From: DASZIT01 sp963819695
GTDB taxonomy: Bacteria; Actinomycetota; Acidimicrobiia; Acidimicrobiales; RAAP-2
DNA: 64,000 bases
Assembly (NCBI GenBank): GCA_963819695.1
Contig: CAWFXD010000001.1
Coordinates: 310,001 to 374,000 of the forward strand
Direction: 5' to 3'
In this document: positions 51,370-60,466 of the stretch, piece after piece
How positions within the stretch are numbered: the stretch's first letter is position 1
Layout: each line of letters begins with the position of its first letter
The notes under the pieces: generated by a model
Told to the model about the DNA's origin: nothing
Databases searched by the model: none
The model's input: the letters and a program-made list of their open reading frames with translations, nothing else
Translations under genes and position numbers: made by a program

Positions 51370-52530
51370 ATGGGACCGATGACACGAGGAACCGTGGCCG
51401 GTCGCCGTCCGACCGCACTGGGTGCCATCTTGGTGGTGGCCGCCTCGGCAGCCCTGGGCGGCTGTTCGCTGTTCTCGTCATCCAAGCCGCTCCCTCCCCC
51501 CCGGTCGTCCCTCTTCCGGAGTGGATCGATCGGCTACGTGGCGTGCCCCAACGCGGTGACCCCGGTGGAGCTGGCCCGGGACAACATCGCCGAGCCGGAC
51601 ATCCCTCTCCCGATCTCGGGAACCCCGACTCCGGGCGATTTCGCCATCGCCACCTCTCCCAACGGCCACTGGGCCTACGTGGTGACCTCCGAGCTGGCCG
51701 CTGCCACCCCGCCCGCCACCCCGAAGACCCAGAACCTGGTGATCCCGATCAATCTGGTCACCCAGCGGGCGGGGACGCCGATCGTCATCCCCGGCACCGG
51801 AGGCACCCACAGCATCGTGGTGTTCCCCAGCGGGAGCACCCTGGTGGCCTCGGTGGGCAGCACCCTGGTCCCCATCGACCTCACCAACAACCGGGTCGGA
51901 ACCCCCCTCGACCTCGGGGCTGGCCGCACGGTGTTCGGGATGACCCTCAACCCGGCCGGCACCGCGCTGTTCGCGCTGGTCACCGGCGCAGTGATCCCGG
52001 TGGACACCGGCCATGCCACGGCCGGAGTGCCGATCCTGACCGGTTTGACCATCTCCTCGGTCTACTCGCCCCATGGCATCGCCATCAGCCCGGACGGTTC
52101 GACCCTGTATGTGGTGGGCCAGGGGGGCAAGGATTTCGGGGGTCGCCTGCTCCCCATTTCGGTGGCCACCGGAGCCCTGCAGCCGGAGGCGTCGTTCGAT
52201 GCATTCGGCATCGCCTCGCCGGCCTCGCTGATCGTGTCGCCGACCGACTCGGCCGCCTATGTGGTCGACTCGGCCAACAACTGGGTGAACCCGGTCACGC
52301 TGTCACCCGTCGCCACCCCCACCCCGCCGGTGCGGCTGCCGGCGCTGGTCGGCGTCCCGGGAGGCACCCAGCACCCGAGCGACATCGCCCTCGCCCTCGA
52401 CGGCGTCACCGCCTTCATCGTGGACGGTTTCGACTCGATCGTCCCCTACGACACCGCCTCCCAGGCCTTCGGACGACCGGTCAAGGTCTGCACCGGGGCG
52501 TCCTCCATGGCCATCGCCCCGTCGCCGTGA
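51370..52530 (+). CDS. YVTN-type beta-propeller lipoprotein
   Basis: 386 residues. The signal peptide ends in the lipobox 'LGGC', predicting export and lipidation. The rest is built from repeated blades with phrases such as 'DFAIATSPNGHWAYVVTSE', 'GMTLNPAGTALFALVTG', 'GIAISPDGSTLYVVGQGG' and 'DIALALDGVTAFIVDGFDSIVPYD', typical of YVTN/Lgl-like propellers. ATG 51370 or ATG 51379 is the start. A binding or scaffold role on the cell surface is likely; the ligand is unknown. Confidence 0.88.
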   Translation: MGPMTRGTVAGRRPTALGAILVVAASAALGGCSLFSSSKPLPPPRSSLFRSGSIGYVACPNAVTPVELARDNIAEPDIPLPISGTPTPGDFAIATSPNGHWAYVVTSELAAATPPATPKTQNLVIPINLVTQRAGTPIVIPGTGGTHSIVVFPSGSTLVASVGSTLVPIDLTNNRVGTPLDLGAGRTVFGMTLNPAGTALFALVTGAVIPVDTGHATAGVPILTGLTISSVYSPHGIAISPDGSTLYVVGQGGKDFGGRLLPISVATGALQPEASFDAFGIASPASLIVSPTDSAAYVVDSANNWVNPVTLSPVATPTPPVRLPALVGVPGGTQHPSDIALALDGVTAFIVDGFDSIVPYDTASQAFGRPVKVCTGASSMAIAPSP

Positions 52531-52546
52531 AGGTGGCGGCTACCGA

Positions 52547-54049
52547 TCAGGCGGGTTCGGCGCGGGCATCCTGGCTGGTCTCCGCGCCCGACACCTTGAC
52601 CGCGATGGCGGCGTCTTTGTTCCGGTAGGTGGCCGGAGGCAGTTTCGCCGCCTCCAGCAGGTCGTCGAGGGCCAGGGGGATGCCGGCGGCCAGGCCCCAG
52701 ACCTTCGGCATGGTCTCCGGGCAGGAGATGATCCCCCAGTACATGATCCCCCGGTAGCTCATGATGGTGATGTTCACCCCCATCCCCTCCATCACCGGAC
52801 CCAGTGGGAACCCGCACTCCAGCTCGGCGCCGCCCAGGTAGAGCGGGAAGTCGGGACCCGGGACGTTGGAGATGACCAGATTGGCGATGGGCCGATGCTT
52901 GTCCGCCAGCTGCATCCGGCTGTAGAGCCGGGCAGCATTGGCGAACACGTTGGGGGTGGCGTGTTCGGCCCAGTTGAGGAGGGTGTCGGCCCCCAGGGCG
53001 TTGTGCTCCTCCTTGGCTCCCTTGGTCCCCTCGTGGATCGCCTCCACTGCCTCGAGGGGGTCGGCCAACTGGGTCGGGAGCTGCACGAACATCGACGAGA
53101 CCTTGTTGGAACCCCGCACGTTTTCGGTGCTGGTCCGAACCGACACCGGGACCACCGCCACCAGCGGCTTGTCCGGCAGCTCGCCGCCCTGGATGAGGAA
53201 GTTGCGGAGCGCCCCGGTGCAGACGGCGAGGACGATGTCGTTCACGGTGACTCCCAGCGCCGACTTCAGCCGCTTGACGTCATCGAGGCCGATCCCGGTG
53301 AACGCCACTGAGCGGCGTCTCGACAGCGCGCCGTTGAATGAGGTGCGGGGCGCCGACAGCGGGAGCGCGGCCTTGCCGAGCCCGGGCCGGTCTTCCGACC
53401 CGATCCGCACCTTGCGCACATTGAGCACCCGTTGACCGGTCCGCACCAGGTCCCGGGTGATCTTGAAGGGCGTCATGGCCCGGTCCAGGGTGGCCTGGCT
53501 CATCAGTTCGAGACCGGAAGGGATTCGATCGTCCTGCAGCCGTTCCGGCGGCGGCGGGACGGGGCCCGGGTCGGGCTCGAGGTCGAAGAGGATCGAGAGC
53601 AACTCGGCACCGGATACGCCGTCAACGGTGGAGTGGTGCATCTTGGTGACGAAGCCCACCCGGTCGTGGGCCAGCCCTTCGATGATCCACATCTCCCACA
53701 GGGGTTTGGACCGGTCGAGTTGGCGCCCGGCGATATCACCGGCGATGTCGGCCAATTCGCGGAGGCCGCCGGGTTTGGGGACCGCGGCCAACCGGACGTG
53801 GTAGTCGATGTCGAAACCGGGGTCGTCGACCCACACCGGGTGGCCCCACCGGAGGGGGACCTCCACCAGGCGGCGCTGGAACACCGGCGCCAACGGGAGG
53901 CGCTCGGCAATGAGCTCCTTCATCCGGGGGAACGAGTAGCCCCCCGGGACGGTCGCCGGATCGACCACGGATGTCATGCATACGTGCATGTGGAGGCTGG
54001 GGGTCTCGAGATACAGGAAGCTTGCGTCGAGACCGCTCAGTCGTTCCAT
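52547..54049 (-). CDS. wax ester synthase/diacylglycerol acyltransferase (WS/DGAT)
   Basis: 500 residues. The catalytic motif HHSTVDG is at residues 138-144, preceded by 'ERLSGLDASFLYLETP' (N-terminal family motif) and followed by 'VTVNDIVLAVCTGALRNFL' and 'LVISNVPGPDFPLYLGGAEL'. These enzymes join acyl-CoA to fatty alcohols or diacylglycerol to make storage wax esters or triacylglycerols at the membrane surface. ATG 54049 lies 26 bp from the divergent esterase reading frame, so promoters overlap. Confidence 0.95.
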   Translation of the reverse strand: MERLSGLDASFLYLETPSLHMHVCMTSVVDPATVPGGYSFPRMKELIAERLPLAPVFQRRLVEVPLRWGHPVWVDDPGFDIDYHVRLAAVPKPGGLRELADIAGDIAGRQLDRSKPLWEMWIIEGLAHDRVGFVTKMHHSTVDGVSGAELLSILFDLEPDPGPVPPPPERLQDDRIPSGLELMSQATLDRAMTPFKITRDLVRTGQRVLNVRKVRIGSEDRPGLGKAALPLSAPRTSFNGALSRRRSVAFTGIGLDDVKRLKSALGVTVNDIVLAVCTGALRNFLIQGGELPDKPLVAVVPVSVRTSTENVRGSNKVSSMFVQLPTQLADPLEAVEAIHEGTKGAKEEHNALGADTLLNWAEHATPNVFANAARLYSRMQLADKHRPIANLVISNVPGPDFPLYLGGAELECGFPLGPVMEGMGVNITIMSYRGIMYWGIISCPETMPKVWGLAAGIPLALDDLLEAAKLPPATYRNKDAAIAVKVSGAETSQDARAEPA

Positions 54050-54075
54050 GAGATGTCCCCCCTCTTCTAGGTCAG

Positions 54076-55368
54076 ATGGTCGTCAACGGTAGTGTCCGAG
54101 ATGCGGTTTCCTCGCTCGGCGGCCTGATGGTGTTTCATGGTGCGATGTCCTGGGGACTCTTGGCCGTCAGCATTGTCGCTGTGCTGCTCACGGTCAACGC
54201 CTTTTATCCCGTGCGCCGGGAGCCACTCAGCGTGCTCAGCTTCGCCCTGGGGTGGATCCCGGGCGAGCTGCCCATCCAGGTGGTGCTGGTCAATCTGATC
54301 GTGGTCCTGGTGCTGGTGGACGAGGGGGCCCTCCACCACTGGCCGGGGTGGGCGGGCCTGGCCCTGACCGCGGTGTCCTGGGCCGGCCTGGTCCGTCTCG
54401 CCTTCGTGGCCCGGGGAGCCAAACGGCTGGTGGATGCCGCCCTGGCCGACGCCACCATGGGCCCGGTGGACGTGGAGGGATTCGACTCCAGCCCGGCCTG
54501 GAACTACTGGTGGCGGTTGGCCATCGCGGTGCCCTTCCGGTGGCGGGCGATCCGCCGGATCCGGAACGTCGACTACTGGGGCGACGGCATCGGGCGTCAC
54601 CGGCTCGACATCCTCCAGCCCCGTGGGGGTCCTCCCGAGCCCGGCCCGGTCCTGGTCTACATCCACGGAGGCGCCTGGATCATCGGGGACAAGCGCCAGC
54701 AGGGCATCCCGATGATGCACGAGTTGATCCAACGGGGATGGGTCTGCGTGGCCATCAACTACCGGCTGAGCCCCAAGGCCACCTGGCCGGACCACATCGT
54801 CGACTGCAAGCGGGCGGTGGCCTGGGTGCGGGCCCACATCGCGGAGTACGGCGGTGACCCTGGTTTCATCGCCGTCTCCGGGGGATCGGCCGGGGGCCAC
54901 CTGTCGGCCCTGGTCGCCCTCACCGCCAACGACGCCGCCTGGCAACCCGGGTTCGAGGATGCCGACGCCTCGGTCGACGCCTGCATCCCCTACTACGGGG
55001 TCTACGACATGACCGGGGACCACGACCCGGGCCTTCCCAAGCTGCTCGAGAAGGTGATGAAGGTGCCGATCGAGGGGAACCGCCGGCTGTACGAGCAGGC
55101 GTCCCCGACCCAGCGGGTGACCAGCGCCGCCCCGCCGATGTTCGTGTTCCACGGGATGAACGACACCCTGGTCCCGCTGGTGGTGGCCAGGGAGTTCGTC
55201 GCCCGTTTGCGGGAGGTCTCCGGGTCTCCCGTCGGCTATGTGGAGCTTCCCCGGACCCAGCACGCCTTCGACGTCCTGGCCTCGATCCGCTGCCGGCACA
55301 CCAGCATCGGGGCGGTCCGGTTCCTCGAGGGGATGCGGGCCCGGGTCAAACCCGGACCGGCGTCATGA
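54076..55368 (+). CDS. membrane-anchored alpha/beta-hydrolase, HSL-type esterase/lipase
   Basis: 430 residues. The first ~120 contain three or four hydrophobic helices ('MSWGLLAVSIVAVLLTVNAF', 'VVLVNLIVVLVLVDEG', 'LALTAVSWAGLVRLAF'). The catalytic domain follows with the oxyanion motif 'LVYIHGGAWIIGD', nucleophile elbow 'VSGGSAGGHL', acid region 'FVFHGMNDTLVPL' and histidine 'RTQHAFDVL'. It is likely a carboxylesterase or lipase acting on neutral lipids, fitting the divergent WS/DGAT. ATG 54076 is used; ATG 54127 would leave more room for a promoter. Confidence 0.9.
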   Translation: MVVNGSVRDAVSSLGGLMVFHGAMSWGLLAVSIVAVLLTVNAFYPVRREPLSVLSFALGWIPGELPIQVVLVNLIVVLVLVDEGALHHWPGWAGLALTAVSWAGLVRLAFVARGAKRLVDAALADATMGPVDVEGFDSSPAWNYWWRLAIAVPFRWRAIRRIRNVDYWGDGIGRHRLDILQPRGGPPEPGPVLVYIHGGAWIIGDKRQQGIPMMHELIQRGWVCVAINYRLSPKATWPDHIVDCKRAVAWVRAHIAEYGGDPGFIAVSGGSAGGHLSALVALTANDAAWQPGFEDADASVDACIPYYGVYDMTGDHDPGLPKLLEKVMKVPIEGNRRLYEQASPTQRVTSAAPPMFVFHGMNDTLVPLVVAREFVARLREVSGSPVGYVELPRTQHAFDVLASIRCRHTSIGAVRFLEGMRARVKPGPAS

Positions 55369-55397
55369 CCGCCAGGTGCTAGACAGATCCCCGTGTT

Positions 55398-55437
55398 TCT
55401 GACGTAGAGTCAGATCGGTTTCTGACGTACAGTCAGA
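55398..55437. promoter_or_regulatory. duplicated 17-bp palindrome upstream of the branched-chain-type ABC operon
   Basis: TCTGACGTAGAGTCAGA (55398-55414) and TCTGACGTACAGTCAGA (55421-55437) have perfect CTGAC/GTCAG arms and a 23-bp period, so both face nearly the same side of DNA. The first gene starts at 55508. They are probable tandem operators for a TetR-type regulator that is not adjacent. Confidence 0.75.
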
Positions 55438-55507
55438 TAAACGGGAGGTCTGGGCCCGGGGTGATCGCGGCAGCGATCCGAGGGAGCCGGCCAATGAACG
55501 AGGGGGA

Positions 55508-56815
55508 GTGTTGCAAGCTGCATCGTGGAAGGTTCGTATGGCGGCGGCCGGGGTGGCGGTGCTGGTGGGGGCGACCGGGGTTGCCTGTAGCTCGACCAGG
55601 TCCTCGTCGACGGCGACCACCTCGGCCGGGAGCGGGGGGTCGAAGATCCCCTCCAGCGCCTTCAGCGACCACACCGGGATCACCTCGACCTCGGTGCAGC
55701 TCGGCAACATCTCGACGTTGGACTTCGGCCTGTTCAAGGGCGCGGCGGTGGGCACCGAGGCCTACGCCGACTTCGTGAACTCCACCGGGGGGATCAACGG
55801 CCGGACCCTCAAGGTCGACAGCGGCAACGACGGCTACAACAACGGGGCCAACAACAAGACGCTGACCACCTCGGCCATCGGCTCGGATTTCGCGCTGGTC
55901 GGCAGCTTCTCGCTGAATGACAGCTTCGGCGGGACGGTGCTGGCCCAGAATCCGGGCATGCCGGATGTGTCGGTGACCCTCGATCCCACCACCAACCAGC
56001 TGGCCAACGTGGTGAGCCCGGTCCCGCTGGGCCGCGGATGGGAGTTGGGGCCCCTCCAGTACTTCAAGCAGAAATTCCCCACCGGAGTCACTGCGGTCGG
56101 CGCGCTGATCGCCGACCAGCCCTCGGCCCAGGCGCAGTGGCAGGGGGAGAAGGGGGCCATGGCCCACGTCGGCTACAAGGTCATCTACGACAACACCTTC
56201 CCGATCAGCCAGACCGACTTCACCCCGAATGTCATCGCCATGCGAAACGCCGGGGTGAAGATGCTGTTCATCGAGCAGATGCCGGCCAACTACGCCTCGG
56301 CGGTGATCAAGGCGCTCAACCAGCAGAACTACCACCCGACGGTGGTGTTGGGGGCGTCCACCTACAGCGCCACCCTGATCTCGTCGTCGGGCGGCGCGTC
56401 GGCCACCAACGGGGACTACCTCGAGCAGAACGCCTCCCTCTACCTGGGTGAGGACTCGGCCACCATCCCGGCGGTGGGCGACTTCCTGAAGTGGGTCAAT
56501 GTGGCAGCCCCCGGGTTCAAGCCCGACCTGTTCACCCTCTACGGATGGGTGTCGGCGGAGCTCTTCGCCCAGGCCCTGCAGAACGCCGGCGCCAACCCGA
56601 GCCGGGGATCGCTGCTCCAGGCCCTGTCCAAGGTGACCTCGTACAGCGGCAACAACATCATCGCGACGACCGATCCGGCCCAGAAGACCAACGGCAACTG
56701 CTATCTGCTGGCCCAGATCAAAGGCGGGCAGATCCAGCGGCTCGACGACCCGCCAACGACCAGCGGCACGCATGGGTATCGTTGCGACTACAGCTACTAT
56801 GCCCCCGCCTCGTAA
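55508..56815 (+). CDS. branched-chain amino-acid-type ABC transporter substrate-binding lipoprotein
   Basis: 435 residues. The leader 'WKVRMAAAGVAVLVGATGVAC' with a lipobox cysteine predicts export and lipid anchoring; GTG 55508 is preferred over ATG 55538 because it keeps the positively charged n-region. The periplasmic-binding-protein type I fold is seen in 'VQLGNISTLDFGLFKGAAVGTEAYADFVNSTGGINGRTLKVDSGNDGYNN' and 'DFALVGSFSLNDSFGG'. Ligands of this class range from amino acids to amides, urea and aromatic acids, so Leu/Ile/Val is only a default. First gene of the operon. Confidence 0.92.
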   Translation: MLQAASWKVRMAAAGVAVLVGATGVACSSTRSSSTATTSAGSGGSKIPSSAFSDHTGITSTSVQLGNISTLDFGLFKGAAVGTEAYADFVNSTGGINGRTLKVDSGNDGYNNGANNKTLTTSAIGSDFALVGSFSLNDSFGGTVLAQNPGMPDVSVTLDPTTNQLANVVSPVPLGRGWELGPLQYFKQKFPTGVTAVGALIADQPSAQAQWQGEKGAMAHVGYKVIYDNTFPISQTDFTPNVIAMRNAGVKMLFIEQMPANYASAVIKALNQQNYHPTVVLGASTYSATLISSSGGASATNGDYLEQNASLYLGEDSATIPAVGDFLKWVNVAAPGFKPDLFTLYGWVSAELFAQALQNAGANPSRGSLLQALSKVTSYSGNNIIATTDPAQKTNGNCYLLAQIKGGQIQRLDDPPTTSGTHGYRCDYSYYAPAS

Positions 56816-56877
56816 CCGAACAGATCGACCACGGACTCGACTGAAATGAACGAGCGCCCGGCCATGGACCCCGTTCG

Positions 56878-58821
56878 GTGACCAGCTTCCTGCAGTACAC
56901 CATCTTCGGCGTCATCCTGGGCGCGGGCTTTGCCATCGCCGCCACCGGCCTGGTGGTCACCTACACCACCTCGGGGGTCTTCAACTTCGCCCATGGGGCG
57001 GTGGGCATGATCGCCGCGTTCGGCTACTGGGAGCTGGTGGTCAACCACCACGTCCCGGTGGTGTGGGCACTGGTGCTCATCCTGCTGGTGGGCGCGCCGA
57101 TCGCCGGGGCGTTGGTGGAGCGGGTGCTGATGCGGCACCTCCATGGGGCATCGGCCGAGCGGCCGATCATGGTGACGCTCGGACTGCTGGTCATCCTCAC
57201 CGGGGTGGCCGAAATCGTGTGGACCCCGAGCCGCCAGTACGAGCTCAATCCGATCGTCTCCGGCTCGTTCCGGATGGCCAGCATCAACCTCCAGTACCAG
57301 CAGGTGGTGACCATCGGGATCGCCATCGTGCTGGTGATCGGGCTCCGTTTCCTGTTCTCCTCCACCCGTACCGGGGTGGGACTGCGGGCGGTGGTCGACG
57401 ACCCGAGCCTGCTGGCCATGTCCGGGGCCTCGCCCGACGCCATGAGCCAGTACGGCTGGATCCTCGGGTTCATCATGGCCGCCCTGGCCGGCGTCCTGCT
57501 GGCCCTCACCCAGGAGCAGACCGGGATCAGCATCGTCGCCATGACCCTCCTGGTGGTCAACGGCTACGCCGCGGCCATCGTCGGCCGGCTGAAGAACATC
57601 CCGGTGACCTTCATCGCCGCCATCGTCATCGGGTTGGCCGAGGACTACATCATCTACTACCTGCTTCCCCACCTGTCGCAGAGTCTCGACTCGGACATCA
57701 CCCTGGCCCTGCCGATGGTGTTCCTGTTCATCGCCCTGGTGATGCTCCCGTCGGTGCGGCTCCGGGCGGTGGGACGCCTGAGCACCGTCCGGGTCCCGCG
57801 GATGCCCAACGGCAAGGAGTCATTGGTGGGCGGGGCCGTCTTCATCGGCTTGGCGGTGGTCGCCTCGCTGGTCCTGAGCGGGGTGATGGTGAAGGGCACC
57901 GACCTGCTCAATCTGGGCGGCGAGATCATGGCCCTGGGGATCGTCGGGCTGTCCCTGGTGCTGCTCACCGGTTACTCCGGTCAGGTGTCGCTCTGCCAGT
58001 TCTCCTTCATGGGCATCGGCGCGTTTCTCATGGGCAAGATCGCCGGAGGTGGGTCGTTGCTGGGACTGCTGGCCGCCGCGCTGATCTGCGCGGCGCTGGG
58101 CGCCCTGGTCGCGCTGCCGACCCTCCGCCTCCGGTCGCTGTACTTCGCTCTGGCCACCTTTGCTTTCGCCGACGCCGTCGACCAAGGCTTCTTCCAGGAC
58201 TCCCGGGTGTTCGGCGCCGGGCTCAACGTGGGGAGAATCATCCTGCCCGGGCTGTCCTTCGGCGGAAACCGGGCGGAGTTCCTGTTGGTGAGTGTCGTCT
58301 TCGTACTGCTGGCGCTGCTGGTGCTGTTCATCCGACGGAGCCTGTTCGGGCGGCGGCTGGTAGCCATGAACGACTCGCCGGCGGCCTACGCCACCGTGGG
58401 TCTCAACCCGGCCGTCACCAAGGTGGCCGCTTTCGCGATCGCCGCGGCCATGGCCGGGATCGCCGGCGGCCTGTACGCAACCGTCAACCAGACCATCGGC
58501 TCATCCGACTTCGACTTCTTCGGGGGGATCATCTTCGTCCTGTTCGTCACCGTTTGGAGCATCCGGACGGTCAGCGGGGCATTTTTGGCCGCCGTCACCT
58601 ACGTGGTGCTGACCACTTACTGGTCGAAGGGCTTGGGGCTGGTCGCCGGGGCCGGGATCATCCTCATCGGCCGGGCCGCCAACGGCGTGATCGGGATCGA
58701 CCGGTTGTCCACCCTGCTACCCCTCCCCTGGGTCCGGAGGGCGGCGCGGAACGCCAAGGTCGCCACGCCGGCGGGTGGCGGGGCGCTCCCGATCGGGGGT
58801 GAGGCCCGTGTCGCGGGTTGA
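56878..58821 (+). CDS. fused LivH-LivM-type ABC permease
   Basis: 647 residues from GTG 56878. Residues ~1-290 are LivH-like ('LQYTIFGVILGAGFAIAATGLVVTYTTSGVFNFAHGAVGMI', 'VVDDPSLLAMSGASPD'). Residues ~315-640 are LivM-like ('LNLGGEIMALGIVGLSLVLLTGYSGQVSLCQFSFMGIGAFL', 'VAMNDSPAAYATVGLNP'). The two permeases are separate proteins in most bacteria; the fusion fixes a 1:1 ratio. It overlaps the ATPase gene by 14 bp. Confidence 0.94.
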   Translation: MTSFLQYTIFGVILGAGFAIAATGLVVTYTTSGVFNFAHGAVGMIAAFGYWELVVNHHVPVVWALVLILLVGAPIAGALVERVLMRHLHGASAERPIMVTLGLLVILTGVAEIVWTPSRQYELNPIVSGSFRMASINLQYQQVVTIGIAIVLVIGLRFLFSSTRTGVGLRAVVDDPSLLAMSGASPDAMSQYGWILGFIMAALAGVLLALTQEQTGISIVAMTLLVVNGYAAAIVGRLKNIPVTFIAAIVIGLAEDYIIYYLLPHLSQSLDSDITLALPMVFLFIALVMLPSVRLRAVGRLSTVRVPRMPNGKESLVGGAVFIGLAVVASLVLSGVMVKGTDLLNLGGEIMALGIVGLSLVLLTGYSGQVSLCQFSFMGIGAFLMGKIAGGGSLLGLLAAALICAALGALVALPTLRLRSLYFALATFAFADAVDQGFFQDSRVFGAGLNVGRIILPGLSFGGNRAEFLLVSVVFVLLALLVLFIRRSLFGRRLVAMNDSPAAYATVGLNPAVTKVAAFAIAAAMAGIAGGLYATVNQTIGSSDFDFFGGIIFVLFVTVWSIRTVSGAFLAAVTYVVLTTYWSKGLGLVAGAGIILIGRAANGVIGIDRLSTLLPLPWVRRAARNAKVATPAGGGALPIGGEARVAG

Positions 58822-59704
58822 CGAACCGAGGTTGGACGCCGGCCCGATTGACGAAGGATTGCCGGCGCTGACCGTGTCCCAGGTATCGGTCAGCTTCGGC
58901 GGTGTCGCCGCGCTCACCGATGTCAACCTGGTGGTGTGGCCGGGCACGGTGACCGGTCTCATCGGGCCGAATGGTGCCGGAAAGACCACCCTCTTCAACG
59001 TGGTCAGCGGCCTGCAGGAGGCGCATCGGGGCACCGTGCACTTCTTCGACACCGACATGACCGGGATGAAGCCCTATCGCCGGGCCCGGCTCGGGTTGGC
59101 CCGCACCTTCCAACTCCTCGAGCTGTTCGGGACCCTCACCGCCGGGGAGAACGTGCAGGTCGGCCTGGACTCCACGGTCAAGTGGTGGCAATGGGGCCAC
59201 TTTCGCAACGCCTTCTCGAACGGCAAGGACCCGTTGCCGGCCGCCGGCGTCCCGCCGGCGCCGGAGGGCGGGGTCGGCGCTGGCGTCCCGGCCGCCGACC
59301 CCTGCGACCGGTTGCTGGCCGAGGTTGGTCTGGCCGGAAGATCCGACGAGCAGGCCAATGCCATGCCCACCGGTCTGGCCCGCACCGTCGAGTTGGCCCG
59401 GGGCCTGGCCATCGGCCCCCGCCTCCTGCTGCTCGACGAGCCGGGGTCCGGGCTGGACGAGGACGAGTCGCGGGCGCTCGGCGCGCTGCTGGTCCGGCTG
59501 GCGTCGAGCGGGATGGCCGTGCTCCTGGTCGAGCACGACATGTCCCTGGTGATGCGCATCTGCGACAAGATCGATGTGCTCGACTTCGGCCACGTCATCG
59601 CCACCGGGACCCCGGAGGAGATCCGTTCCAACCCGGCGGTACAGGCCGCCTATCTGGGCGCCGGCACCACTGTCGATGCCCCGTCCAAAGACAGGGCGCC
59701 ATGA
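58808..59704 (+). CDS. LivG-type ABC ATPase with atypical signature motif
   Basis: 298 residues from GTG 58808. Walker A 'GPNGAGKTT', Q-loop 'LARTFQLLELFGTLTAGENV', Walker B 'LLLLDEPGSGLDEDE' and switch 'LLVEHDMSLVMRICDKIDVLDFGHVIATGTPEEI' fit LivG. The ABC signature, usually LSxGQ, reads 'MPTGLARTVELARGLA', and there is a Gly/Pro/Ala-rich insertion of ~35 residues before it. Activity may rely on the partner LivF. Its stop overlaps the LivF start (ATGA). Confidence 0.92.
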   Translation: MSRVDEPRLDAGPIDEGLPALTVSQVSVSFGGVAALTDVNLVVWPGTVTGLIGPNGAGKTTLFNVVSGLQEAHRGTVHFFDTDMTGMKPYRRARLGLARTFQLLELFGTLTAGENVQVGLDSTVKWWQWGHFRNAFSNGKDPLPAAGVPPAPEGGVGAGVPAADPCDRLLAEVGLAGRSDEQANAMPTGLARTVELARGLAIGPRLLLLDEPGSGLDEDESRALGALLVRLASSGMAVLLVEHDMSLVMRICDKIDVLDFGHVIATGTPEEIRSNPAVQAAYLGAGTTVDAPSKDRAP

Positions 59705-60447
59705 CCGTCACGCCGACCCCGGTGCCCGATTTGGGCTCGGCGGCGACGTCGCCGGGGCTCACCCTGCGCGGGGTCCGCGCCTCCTACGGTCGCATCGAGG
59801 TTCTGCACGGCGTGGACCTGACGGTCCCGGCCGGAAGTGTGTTCGCGCTGCTCGGACCCAACGGGGCGGGAAAGTCCACCCTCCTCAAGGTCATCAACGG
59901 GCAGCTCCCGGCCACCGCCGGGGAGGTGGTGATCGGGGACCGGCCGGTAGGGAAGTTGTCGACCGCGAAGCTGGCCCGGACGGGTCTCTGCTCGATTCCC
60001 GAGGGACGGGGCATCTTTCCCAATCTCACCGTGAGGGAGAACCTGAAGATCTGGACCTACCGCGGCGGACTCAGTTTCAAAAAGGTCGAGGAGCAGACTT
60101 ACGCCACCTTTCCCCGTCTGTCCGACCGGCGGAAGCAGTTGGCCGGGACGATGTCCGGCGGCGAACAGCAGATGCTGGCCATCTCCCGAGCCCTGGTCAC
60201 CGATCCCAAGGTGCTGCTGTTGGACGAGCTGTCGATGGGGCTGGCCCCGATCATCGTCACCGAGCTCTATGAACTGGTGTCGGCCCTGGCCGACCAGGGC
60301 AAGACCATCCTGCTGGTGGAACAATTCGTGACCACCGCGCTCTTGGTGGCCACCCGGGCCGCCATCATGGTGCAGGGCAGGATCGAAAACGTCGGCACGC
60401 CCGACGAGATGTCCACCGCGGCGTTGAGCGTCTACCTCTCGAGCTGA
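59701..60447 (+). CDS. LivF-type ABC ATPase
   Basis: 248 residues from ATG 59701. Walker A 'GPNGAGKST', Q-loop region 'CSIPEGRGIFPNLTVRENL', signature 'MSGGEQQMLAISRAL', Walker B 'VLLLDELSMGLAP' and switch 'ILLVEQ' are intact and of the LivF kind. It completes the operon SBP-LivHM-LivG-LivF and converges on the phosphoesterase gene with a 19-bp gap. Confidence 0.94.
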   Translation: MTVTPTPVPDLGSAATSPGLTLRGVRASYGRIEVLHGVDLTVPAGSVFALLGPNGAGKSTLLKVINGQLPATAGEVVIGDRPVGKLSTAKLARTGLCSIPEGRGIFPNLTVRENLKIWTYRGGLSFKKVEEQTYATFPRLSDRRKQLAGTMSGGEQQMLAISRALVTDPKVLLLDELSMGLAPIIVTELYELVSALADQGKTILLVEQFVTTALLVATRAAIMVQGRIENVGTPDEMSTAALSVYLSS

Positions 60448-60466
60448 ACGTCTGCCTCTCGCCCGT

